Below, in pieces: positions 25,517 to 32,497 of a DNA stretch of 34,213 nucleotides (the stretch's first letter is position 1; every line of letters starts with the position of its first letter). Under the pieces are notes generated by a model, which worked only from the letters and a program-made list of their open reading frames with translations, ran no database searches and was not told where the DNA came from. The stretch covers positions 1-34,213 of the forward strand of contig SHMU01000022.1 in NCBI GenBank assembly GCA_008080765.1, in the 5' to 3' direction. Source of the stretch: Promethearchaeota archaeon. GTDB taxonomy: Archaea > Asgardarchaeota > Lokiarchaeia > Sigyniarchaeales > SOKP01. The position numbers and the translations under genes were made by a program.

Positions 25517-26314
25517 TTAGAATATGAGTTGAAATATTCCATATAATAGTTTTGAAAGGAAAACTCGCAGAGGTCCCGAATTATGTTCGATATAATATGA
25601 TTGCTTTGAATCAGTCCAGCCTTGCTCTTTCCAGTAGTTATAATCAACAGAACTTGCATATTCGGGATCTGCTCGATATTTTTGCTGTAGTTTGAATGTT
25701 GCTATTGAGAGGGCAGACGGTTTTAAGTAAGCTTTTTCTTTTACACCCTTATAAAACTTTTTTGACAGCTTATGAAGTTTTTTTCTATAGCGCGTTTCTA
25801 ACTCCTCAATAGGATCATTCGAAGTTTCCGTCTTAAAACCTTGAGTTCCAATTGTTTTAAAGCCCCAACTATAGAGTGCGGCTCCCATAGTATGGATAGT
25901 TCTTTTTAAGCTAGTAGCATTAGTTGTAGCTATAATGAACCCGCATTTTTTATAAAATTCTTGTCTGTGACACATGTATGCCATTCTATCAATCAGAATT
26001 TTCATAAGAGAACTGACATCACCCACATATACAGGACTCGCAAAAATTATACCATCTACCCCGTGCATTTTCTCTTTAATTTGCGGGAGATCATCATTTA
26101 ATGGACATTTATTTTCGTCTCTATCCATACAAATCCGGCATCCGATACAAGGTTTCAGCGTATAGTCTGAAAGAAATAGGTCCTCAATTTCAATGCTCTT
26201 ATTCTCCAGTTTGGCCATTTCTCTTAAATTCTGGTTGATAAGAGAACAGATCTTTGCAGTATGTCCCTTTTTTCTTCCGCTCCCGATAATATTAAGTATT
26301 TTAATACTTTTCAC
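25517..26314 (-). CDS. Iron-sulfur flavoprotein (NADPH-dependent FMN reductase family)
   Basis: A flavodoxin-like fold begins at once with IKILNIIGSGRKKGHTAKI, the FMN phosphate loop. The compact motif C56-x2-C59-x2-C62-x7-C70 (CIGCRICMDRDENKC) is the 4Fe-4S ligand set of archaeal iron-sulfur flavoproteins (Isf), and FASPVYVGDVSSLMKILIDRM is the second FMN contact. Isf proteins move electrons between ferredoxin and oxygen or other acceptors and are linked to oxidative-stress defence in methanogens. The C-terminus (about 195-265) is longer than in typical Isf and lacks a recognisable domain. The start is GTG at 26314; no nearby ATG is available. Confidence 0.85.
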   Translation of the reverse strand: MKSIKILNIIGSGRKKGHTAKICSLINQNLREMAKLENKSIEIEDLFLSDYTLKPCIGCRICMDRDENKCPLNDDLPQIKEKMHGVDGIIFASPVYVGDVSSLMKILIDRMAYMCHRQEFYKKCGFIIATTNATSLKRTIHTMGAALYSWGFKTIGTQGFKTETSNDPIEELETRYRKKLHKLSKKFYKGVKEKAYLKPSALSIATFKLQQKYRADPEYASSVDYNYWKEQGWTDSKQSYYIEHNSGPLRVFLSKLLYGIFQLIF

Positions 26315-26528
26315 CTACTTACTATGTGATATTTATCATGTAATATTGTTTTAAAATAGGTTGGGCAAATTCAACCTGCTTACTTTAATCAATAAATAAA
26401 AGAATCGGTATATAAATTGATGTTTAAAGAGTGATAAAAAAAGTTTGTAAATACTTCGATTCTTATTATTGGTTTTTTAACTCATAGGTATAAAAAATTA
26501 TTATATCACTCTAAGACTTAATCATTAG

Positions 26529-27479
26529 TTAGGGAGGATTCCATTCATAGAGCATCTTTTCTTTCCAAGTATTAAAAAAGAAACCTTTCCTTATAATATC
26601 ACTTATCAGAGTCTCTATAGGGCCTTTTCTTAATCGTTCAATTAATTCATTTAATTGATTCATAGAATTACACCATACCCAACATAGTAACATATGAGGA
26701 AGATTGCTAAAAGACCAGATAAAAAAAATGTGAGGAGCATACTCTTCAGTAATAGTCTGAGCAAATGATGCCTGATCTACAGATGGCAGAACTCTAATCC
26801 GAAATACACTGAAAATATCACTGGATTTATTGGGATTAAAATTAATTGTGAGTTCCAGCATTCCTTCATCAAGCATTCTTTTAAGCCGTCTGCGTACAGT
26901 TGCTGCAGTGGTTTTTATCTGTTGGGCAACCTCCGAAAGTGCTTTTCTTGAATTATTATGTAAAGATTGAATGATTTTCAGATCCAATTTGTCTAAAGCT
27001 AAATTTCTGGTTCTAGGAATAGGATATCTAATTGGACAATGATAATAAACCCCATAAAGTAGTCCTACTTGTGGAGCAGTCACTTTGCCCCCTTCTGATA
27101 TGAAATTTACGTAGTCATGTAATTCCTCTAAAGAGCGCAAATATGCTCCAATATATATGAAATTTCTACTGGAAAGCATAATATGTGAGGTATTTTCATT
27201 ATTACCTAAGGTTATTGCCGTTTGATCAATATCCTTTGATTCACTCTGGCCCAGAATAAATGCGTAGATTGCACCGGCAGCATACGGATTAATACGTGCC
27301 GTAAATTTTTCAATAATTTCTGAATCTATTAGATTCTGCATGCGTTTATATACCGCATTCACCGACAAACCCAAATACTCCCCTATTTCTCTATAAGGCA
27401 ATCGAGAATTGATAATCATTAACAATATTATCTTAAAATCAAGGTCATCCATCAATATATTATCTAAGAAAAACGACAT
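26529..27479 (-). CDS. Lrp/AsnC-type regulator with two HTH modules
   Basis: Two Lrp-like units lie in tandem in 316 residues. The first HTH is residues about 13-60 (LDFKIILLMIINSRLPYREIGEYLGLS and the NAVYKRMQNL recognition helix); the second is about 163-215 (LDKLDLKIIQSLHNNSRKALSEVAQQI and TAATVRRRLKRM). Each is followed by a weak RAM-like ligand-sensing region (about 66-145 and 220-300). Archaeal duplicated Lrp proteins of this kind are known but poorly studied. No target gene is suggested by adjacency, as its neighbours are transcribed the same way but are separated by more than 200 bp. Confidence 0.83.
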   Translation of the reverse strand: MSFFLDNILMDDLDFKIILLMIINSRLPYREIGEYLGLSVNAVYKRMQNLIDSEIIEKFTARINPYAAGAIYAFILGQSESKDIDQTAITLGNNENTSHIMLSSRNFIYIGAYLRSLEELHDYVNFISEGGKVTAPQVGLLYGVYYHCPIRYPIPRTRNLALDKLDLKIIQSLHNNSRKALSEVAQQIKTTAATVRRRLKRMLDEGMLELTINFNPNKSSDIFSVFRIRVLPSVDQASFAQTITEEYAPHIFFIWSFSNLPHMLLCWVWCNSMNQLNELIERLRKGPIETLISDIIRKGFFFNTWKEKMLYEWNPP

Positions 27480-27577
27480 TAAAATACTTTTAGACTTAAA
27501 TCTATTCCCTATTCTATAGCTCTATTTTAACTTGAGCTTTTTACTTGAAAAGAGCATTTATTTATCACAATATTTAT

Positions 27578-27623
27578 AAAAAATAACAAAATAAAAAAAC
27601 TAAAAAATAACAAAATAAAAAAA
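27578..27623. repeat. Tandem 22-bp A/T repeats between regulator and BRCT gene
   Basis: Two exact copies of a 22-bp A-rich unit (AAAAAATAACAAAATAAAA with three more A) lie at 27578-27599 and 27602-27623. On the minus strand they are long T tracts 75-120 bp after the BRCT gene stop, so they could serve as its terminator and also lie upstream of the Lrp-type gene. Confidence 0.7.
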
Positions 27624-27698
27624 TAAAAGGTATAAATGGTAGAAGTTTATCTTTATCATTGATAACTACCTTTTTGAAAACATGTAAAAGCCACGGGT

Positions 27699-27932
27699 TT
27701 ATTTTATTAACTCTAAGAATTGTTTCTCTGTAATGATCTTTGTGCCTTGCTCTTTCGCTTTTATAATCTTTGTAGTCTCCTTATCGGAGTTACTTACGAG
27801 ATACGTCAGGTTTTTCACCACGCTACTTTTCGACACGCCACCATGTTTTTCTACAAGTTCTTGTGCTTCCTTTCGTGTCATGCTATCTAATTTACCGGTA
27901 AAACAGAACGTTTTTCCCTTTAAATCTGCCAT
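27699..27932 (-). CDS. Stand-alone BRCT-domain protein
   Basis: The whole 77-residue product is a single BRCT domain of the kind found at the C-terminus of bacterial NAD-dependent DNA ligase and in replication factor C subunit 1. It starts LKGKTFCFTGKLDSMTRKEAQELVEKHGG, with the conserved phosphate-binding Thr (FTG), continues with KNLTYLVSNSDKETTKIIKAKEQGTKI and ends ITEKQFLELI. There is no enzyme part, so it would act as a binding module, possibly to DNA ends or phosphoproteins. A diverged second copy lies just upstream (28247-28600). The start is ATG, with a TTTTAAATAG box about 55 nt before it. Confidence 0.92.
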   Translation of the reverse strand: MADLKGKTFCFTGKLDSMTRKEAQELVEKHGGVSKSSVVKNLTYLVSNSDKETTKIIKAKEQGTKIITEKQFLELIK

Positions 27933-28246
27933 TTTGATTCTTTTGATTTTGGAATTTTATTAAGTATAATTTGTTAGTACTACTATTTAAAATAGGATAG
28001 GGGGGAAAATTTGTGAATTATTTTAAGTAAAAAACCTTAATATTTAATCTTATCCTAACCTTATTAGTTCTTGAATTACCAAAGAAATATACCTATAAAT
28101 AGTTAATAATCGTCAAACTTTCCTTCAGCTTGAGGTATCTAACCAATATATTATTGGAAGTTCTTCTTAAAATGATAAAAAACCATTATTAGAGTGGAAT
28201 TAAGTAAAAATATTAAAAATGTAAAAAATTAAGAAAATTTTATGGA
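27933..28246. other. 314-bp gap between the two BRCT genes
   Basis: The part nearest the 77-residue BRCT gene (about 27933-28015) is its leader and promoter: minus-strand TTTTAAATAG box near 27985-27993, preceded by a C-rich tract CCCCCCTATCCT. The same pattern recurs upstream of the second BRCT gene, so this part was duplicated with it. The rest is AT-rich with no frame or repeat that I can support. Confidence 0.5.
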
Positions 28247-28600
28247 TTAAAAGAGATATTTAAGACTTTTTAAGGCCTTTTTGAACATATAAAAATGAAA
28301 TGTAATGTTTTTAATACTATTCAGTCTAATTTTTTTACTTTTAGGCTTTTTTGATTTATTTGTAGATATAGATATAGATCTAGATGCAGATAGAGATGTA
28401 GATGGAGGTGTATATACAGATAGAAGTGTTTTGATATTTAGATTGTGTCTTTCAGAATTATGTATAAGAGACACATTATTTTTACCGTATAAATCGAGAG
28501 ATATGCCTCTCTTTTTTTGGAAAAGTACTTCCGCTTCCATGTGGTTAATATAATCTAACTCCCCTTCAAAGCAGAAGACATTACCCTTTAAATTAAACAT
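28247..28600 (-). CDS. Diverged second BRCT copy with low-complexity tail
   Basis: From the ATG at 28600 (117 residues) the start MFNLKGNVFCFEGELDY aligns position by position with the neighbouring BRCT protein (MADLKGKTFCFTGKLDS), and similarity continues for about 48 residues. Here the conserved FTG threonine is Glu and the Gly-Gly turn is Arg-Gly, so phosphate binding is doubtful. After about residue 52 the second half of the BRCT fold is replaced by a Ser/Lys-rich stretch with an SLSASRSISIST dipeptide run coded by a 6-bp repeat, then a basic end. A 21-codon upstream extension (ATG 28663) is open, but that DNA matches the non-coding leader of the other copy, so I reject it. It is probably decaying or repurposed. 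Confidence 0.6.
   Translation of the reverse strand: MFNLKGNVFCFEGELDYINHMEAEVLFQKKRGISLDLYGKNNVSLIHNSERHNLNIKTLLSVYTPPSTSLSASRSISISTNKSKKPKSKKIRLNSIKNITFHFYMFKKALKSLKYLF
28361..28425. repeat. Imperfect hexanucleotide repeat (AGATNN)
   Basis: About ten degenerate 6-bp units of the form AGATAT, AGATCT, AGATGC, AGATAG, AGATGT, AGATGG follow each other. On the minus strand they encode the Ser-X dipeptide run in the tail of the diverged BRCT protein. It looks like microsatellite growth that has partly diverged. Confidence 0.8.
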
Positions 28601-28841
28601 TTTATATCTCCATATTTTGTTTTTTGGTTTAGGTTTTCTATATAATAATTTGAAAGATCCCATTTAAAAAGGAAGAGGGGGAAGAATTTGTGAAAAAGCT
28701 TATAAAAACAAGAATATTACACGATATATTCTTACTTATCCAAGCATCCTTGCGCGTGCGTAATTTAGCTCCAATTTATCATTGAGAAAAAAAGGGGTAT
28801 TATGTTTTTATACTTCGAATATATTTTTCTAAATAAAATCT

Positions 28842-29831
28842 TTATTGAGTAGCTTCTAAGAATTCTTGGTAATATTCTGATTTAAGCAAAAGAAATTTCT
28901 TAGCAAAAAAGCTAAACATTTTATAGAAATAATGCTTGAAGCCAATTTTTTTCGCTACTACATTATAGTAGTCTTCTAATGTATGAATTTGATAATGAAG
29001 AAGTTTTTGGCTTTTTTTAGTTTTCATATAACCACAATGAAAATTTCCTGTACTAAACGCAGATTCCGGAAAGTTTTCAAACCCAATTCCAAAAATTTCA
29101 AACATTCGCTCAAGATATTCCTTATAAGTCGTTCGACACTTCTTGCCCCCAGCAATATGCATGATTTCGCCCCATACTTTTTCATTCTCAATTGCATTCA
29201 CCAAGGCTAATGCAGTATCCTTTGCATGACAAATCTCTATTCTGGTATCCAAAGGCATTTCATACATTATGGGATCCAAATGTAATTTATGAGGAGAGAC
29301 AATATAGGTTAAGCGAAATATTACCCATTCTATTTCAGAGGTTCTAATTAGCTTTTCACATTCTAATTTTTGTTGAGCATAATAATCATGAGCATTTGGA
29401 TTGGGTTTATCTTCCAATTTAATGAGAGGATTTGCTCGTCTATCACCGTAAATTGCGATCGATGAGGAATAAATAACTTTTGGCATTGAGGAAGGATTCA
29501 TATGCTCCAGAGCAGAAATGATATTCTTGGTACCGCCCACATTCACGCTATGGGCAAATTCAGGTTTTTTATCCGCTAAAGGTGGAATAATCGCTGCTAA
29601 ATGAATAATTACATCCACATCTTTTACTGCATTCTGAACGTCTGTAAAATTACGAATATCACCCCAAAAAATCTCTGCATTATCTCTATAATTCAAGGAT
29701 TTCATCCAATTATTAAAATTGTAAACTTCAAACACTCGCACATCATAATTTCTTTCAATTAGATAGTTTAATACCTGCGTGCCAACAATACCAAACGCTC
29801 CTGTTAATAAAATTCTCAATTTAGTTATCAC
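28842..29831 (-). CDS. NAD-dependent epimerase/dehydratase (extended SDR)
   Basis: An extended short-chain dehydrogenase of 329 residues. The Rossmann loop is TGAFGIVG (10-17), followed by the acidic WGDIRN motif (57-61 region), HLAA (77-80), catalytic Ser123 in YSSSIAIYG, and the YxxxK pair Tyr151/Lys155. Such enzymes act on nucleotide sugars or related hydroxy/keto substrates with bound NAD(P). The C-terminal 60 residues end in a Phe/Lys-rich helix that could lie on a membrane. The start is GTG at 29831 (TTG four codons later is the only near alternative). No glycan cluster surrounds it, so the substrate cannot be named. Confidence 0.88.
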   Translation of the reverse strand: MITKLRILLTGAFGIVGTQVLNYLIERNYDVRVFEVYNFNNWMKSLNYRDNAEIFWGDIRNFTDVQNAVKDVDVIIHLAAIIPPLADKKPEFAHSVNVGGTKNIISALEHMNPSSMPKVIYSSSIAIYGDRRANPLIKLEDKPNPNAHDYYAQQKLECEKLIRTSEIEWVIFRLTYIVSPHKLHLDPIMYEMPLDTRIEICHAKDTALALVNAIENEKVWGEIMHIAGGKKCRTTYKEYLERMFEIFGIGFENFPESAFSTGNFHCGYMKTKKSQKLLHYQIHTLEDYYNVVAKKIGFKHYFYKMFSFFAKKFLLLKSEYYQEFLEATQ

Positions 29832-29982
29832 TCTTAATTTAATATTTTTATCAAACGGATCTAGGACTCATTGAAGAGATATTCTAACTTAGTTTTCACC
29901 TTTCAATCTAATTCCTAAGACAAGTTCGCTAAATCCGTTTACTACAATTAATAATAGTAAAGATATCCTATTAATTTAAATG

Positions 29983-29996
29983 GTTGCGATCGCAAC
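29983..29996. promoter_or_regulatory. Perfect 14-bp palindrome upstream of the Bat-type gene
   Basis: GTTGCGATCGCAAC is an exact palindrome, strikingly G+C-rich for this region, and is flanked by TTTAAAT on the left and ATTTAAAT on the right, making a longer imperfect dyad. It ends 2-3 bp before the TATA box of the 30041 gene, the usual place for an archaeal activator or TBP/TFB-recruiting site. Autoregulation by the HTH_10 protein is possible. Confidence 0.6.
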
Positions 29997-29998
29997 TT

Positions 29999-30033
29999 AT
30001 TTAAATATAATGTAATATTTCATCATACAGGAG
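29999..30033 (+). promoter_or_regulatory. TATA box and Shine-Dalgarno of the Bat-type gene
   Basis: ATTTAAATAT (about 29999-30008) is a good archaeal TATA box; a transcript would start near 30030. CAGGAG (30028-30033) lies 7 nt before the ATG at 30041 and is a clear Shine-Dalgarno site, unlike most starts in this window. Confidence 0.55.
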
Positions 30034-30040
30034 AATATTT

Positions 30041-30721
30041 ATGAAAATTATTCGGCTTCAAGTTCCCGGGATCTTTCTCAAATTTGTTGGGTTTGCAGAA
30101 TTATTTAATGATTTAGAATGGGTAAAAATACTAAAAGCATTTCAATATGATCAAAATCAATTCTTTTCGCTCCAAAGAATCAAGTTTAAACCCAATGCTA
30201 TGGAAGACTTATCTAAAGAAATTAAAGCTAAATTTAACCCGGAAACTATTCAGATCCTAAATATACAAGGTGATGAGGTATTGTGTATAATGTATCAGAG
30301 CAATAAAACAGGATTTTTTCCTGTAATTCAATCAGGCCCGTGGGCGTTTTTATTTCCAATTCATGCCTCACGAGATGTATGTTTAGTAAATATAATTTCG
30401 CTCGAAACCTATGTTCCAACCCTATTACAAACGTTATCAAAATTTACACCAGATTATGAATTAATTGCCATCCAAGATATAAATGAATTGGATAACATCA
30501 ATCAGATTTTAGCTCAATACTCCTTGCCCTACCCCAATTTTAGTAAACGGCAGACAGAAATAGCCTCGTTTGCAGCAAAGCATGGTTATTTTAATAATCC
30601 CAAAGAGATTTCAGCACAAAAAATTGCAGATAAGTTTAAAATCTCCATCTCAGCAGTAAATAAACATCTTAGAAGAGCAGAAAATACCGCTATGAAATAT
30701 TTTTTTGGAACTTTTTCCTAA
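30041..30721 (+). CDS. Bacterio-opsin activator-like (HTH_10) transcription regulator
   Basis: The C-terminal 60 residues (about 165-222) are the HTH_10 domain of Bat-type archaeal regulators: FSKRQTEIASFAAKHGYFNNPKEIS, then AQKIADKFKISISAVNKHLRRAE as the helix-turn-helix. The N-terminal 160 residues are mixed alpha/beta and resemble the poorly defined sensor part seen in short Bat homologues. Length is 226. It is preceded by a perfect palindrome, TATA box and Shine-Dalgarno site. Its stop codon overlaps the stop of the convergent membrane histidine kinase gene. Target genes are unknown; autoregulation through the palindrome is inference. Confidence 0.87.
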   Translation: MKIIRLQVPGIFLKFVGFAELFNDLEWVKILKAFQYDQNQFFSLQRIKFKPNAMEDLSKEIKAKFNPETIQILNIQGDEVLCIMYQSNKTGFFPVIQSGPWAFLFPIHASRDVCLVNIISLETYVPTLLQTLSKFTPDYELIAIQDINELDNINQILAQYSLPYPNFSKRQTEIASFAAKHGYFNNPKEISAQKIADKFKISISAVNKHLRRAENTAMKYFFGTFS

Positions 30722-31812
30722 AAATAATCTTCCCAGGGTATTTGAATCTTATACGAGGGATTAGGTTCATTTATAAGGGAAATTTCCCAATTATGAGCAC
30801 TAATAATCCTTTTAATAATTTTTAGACCCAAATTCTTTTCTTCAATTTTGAATGCATAATTTTCTCTACCAAATTCATCGATAATAGTATTTGGAATATT
30901 CTTTCCATTGTTAGATATTAATAGGATTAACTCTTCATTCTCTTGTTTTGAGGTTATACATAGCATATTGGGAGTACTATGCTTAATTATATTCTTCAAA
31001 ATATTTGAAAAAGCTTGTTTTAATTTGTATTTATCCCCTAATAAAGAGGGTAATGAAGAAAGTTTTATGTCTACACCACTTATATTGAGTAATTCAAAAC
31101 ATTCTTGGAGTAAATCGTTTAAATCCACCGTAGCTTTTGAATCTATGATTTTTCCTGCTTCTGCTAATTGAAGTGATTGATCTAATAAATCATTTAGATG
31201 ATCCACCTTTTTTATTATTAGAGTTGGCTCTTCAGAGAATTTTTCAGAAAGGAGGAGTTCAGAATAGCCTTTGATATTCGTTAAGAAGTTTTTAATATCA
31301 TGAGCGATAAAATTATTAAATAATCTTAACTCATTTCTCTGATTTCGAAGTATTTCTTCAGTTGCTTGTTTTTGTTTAAGAGCAGCATTAAGTGGCTCGA
31401 TAATTTTAAGATTTGCAGCATACATAATAACTTGCAAGAAAACAGTGATATTTATAAAAGAAATTACTACAACTAAAATTTTTAATACATTCGAAGAGTT
31501 CAATAAAGACAAATTAGGCGTGATTTTTGTCATTAATGAAGAGAACAAGGCAATATAACCGCTTAATAGAGCCAGTAGATACAAAAGACTTCGTTTAAAT
31601 GCTGATTTTATTACATATTTAACGATAAGGAAGAATGGAATAAATACAATTAAACCCAATGTCATTTCTATCAAAAAGATTACAAACAAAGAAGGGCTAA
31701 TTAAATAAAGCAATATTAGAAGAAATGAAGCGGTGGAAATACAAAGTAAAGATATAAGGAGTGGTTTATAGTATTTCTTGGAACTTTTCTGAATGTTCAA
31801 TTTCGGTTTCAT
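30718..31812 (-). CDS. Membrane-bound sensor histidine kinase
   Basis: Four membrane helices (about 17-38, 42-66, 75-95, 110-132) have almost no external loops, so it may sense a membrane or dissolved small-molecule signal. A coiled coil (140-165) leads to the phospho-acceptor His171 in AHDIKNFLTNIKGYSELLL, which is HisKA-like. The ATPase domain is diverged: N box NILKNIIKH is present, but G1 is SNNGKNIP instead of DNGxGI and G2 is EKNLGLKII instead of GxGLGL. Autokinase activity may be weak. No response regulator is adjacent. It converges with the Bat-type gene with 4 bp of overlap; archaeal kinases can signal to Bat-type regulators, but a link here is only positional. Confidence 0.83.
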   Translation of the reverse strand: MKPKLNIQKSSKKYYKPLLISLLCISTASFLLILLYLISPSLFVIFLIEMTLGLIVFIPFFLIVKYVIKSAFKRSLLYLLALLSGYIALFSSLMTKITPNLSLLNSSNVLKILVVVISFINITVFLQVIMYAANLKIIEPLNAALKQKQATEEILRNQRNELRLFNNFIAHDIKNFLTNIKGYSELLLSEKFSEEPTLIIKKVDHLNDLLDQSLQLAEAGKIIDSKATVDLNDLLQECFELLNISGVDIKLSSLPSLLGDKYKLKQAFSNILKNIIKHSTPNMLCITSKQENEELILLISNNGKNIPNTIIDEFGRENYAFKIEEKNLGLKIIKRIISAHNWEISLINEPNPSYKIQIPWEDYF

Positions 31813-32497
31813 TATTCCATCCCCAAAATATTGTTAATTGTATTTATTATACTTCATATCAATATATATTTATTGATATAATTCCCTCCAACATCAAGGG
31901 CATGCAGAAGGTTAATCTGAGTTTGAGAAAATCTGTCATGCTAGACTTTTCGTGGCATCAATTTTTCACATTTTTGTCCTATAAAATGAGATGAAACCGA
32001 CACTATTTACTTAAAGTCCATAGGTTTCATCCATCTTTTCAGCTCTGTTCTGCATACGGAGAAAAAGCCAATTACCTCCCGCAAGGCATGAGGAAGTCTA
32101 ACTTTTCCCAGTGCAAAACGCATCATGACCGAGATATGAACGCCTCCCCGAGCCTTCTTTATCAAGGGCTTCTCGAGTTAATGTTTGAGAATCTGCTCAT
32201 GATCATCCATGATGATACTACAATGGGGACTACGGGACGTCATGCATTCTGAGAGATCGTAATAGCTGTCAATTTCCTTTGGGGTTTATACCAGCACATC
32301 TCAAGGAACAAGGATATTCCAACACGAAGGAAAGGTTTACACGAATCTACTTAATTTAGAAAGAATAGTTCAAAAGAGCTTAGTATCCAATTATAAGAAA
32401 AATTAATTGGTACTTCTACTAAGTCATTATAACAAAACAATAAAAAAAGAAAAAAAATTCTGTGGTTTTGATAATACCCTAAGATATCTCAATGATA
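31813..32497. other. 685-bp intergenic region, longest gap in the window
   Basis: It lies between the membrane kinase gene (5' side) and the MFS gene (3' side). About 31813-31990 is AT-rich and includes TATA-like TATATTTATTGATAT serving the kinase gene. About 32007-32288 has a higher G+C content and contains the decayed frame listed separately. About 32340-32497 is AT-rich with A tracts (T tracts on the minus strand) after the MFS gene, plausibly its terminator. No RNA gene was recognised. Confidence 0.5.
32007..32288 (-). pseudogene. Decayed reading frame of unknown origin
   Basis: In one minus-strand frame, 35 sense codons (32285-32181) and then 56 sense codons (32177-32010) are separated by a single TAA and end in TAA at 32007-32009; another TAA precedes them. 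The residues look like a real protein (for example RGGVHISVMMRFALGKVRLPH and EVIGFFSVCRTELKRWMKP, quoted in parts) and the stretch has a higher G+C content than its flanks. I do not recognise the family; an old transposase or integrated element is a guess. No start codon context was found. Confidence 0.4.

Noticed and set aside
28601-28663. Upstream extension of the second BRCT gene to the ATG at 28663
   Set aside because: This DNA aligns with the non-coding leader of the first BRCT gene, and the homologous start is 28600.
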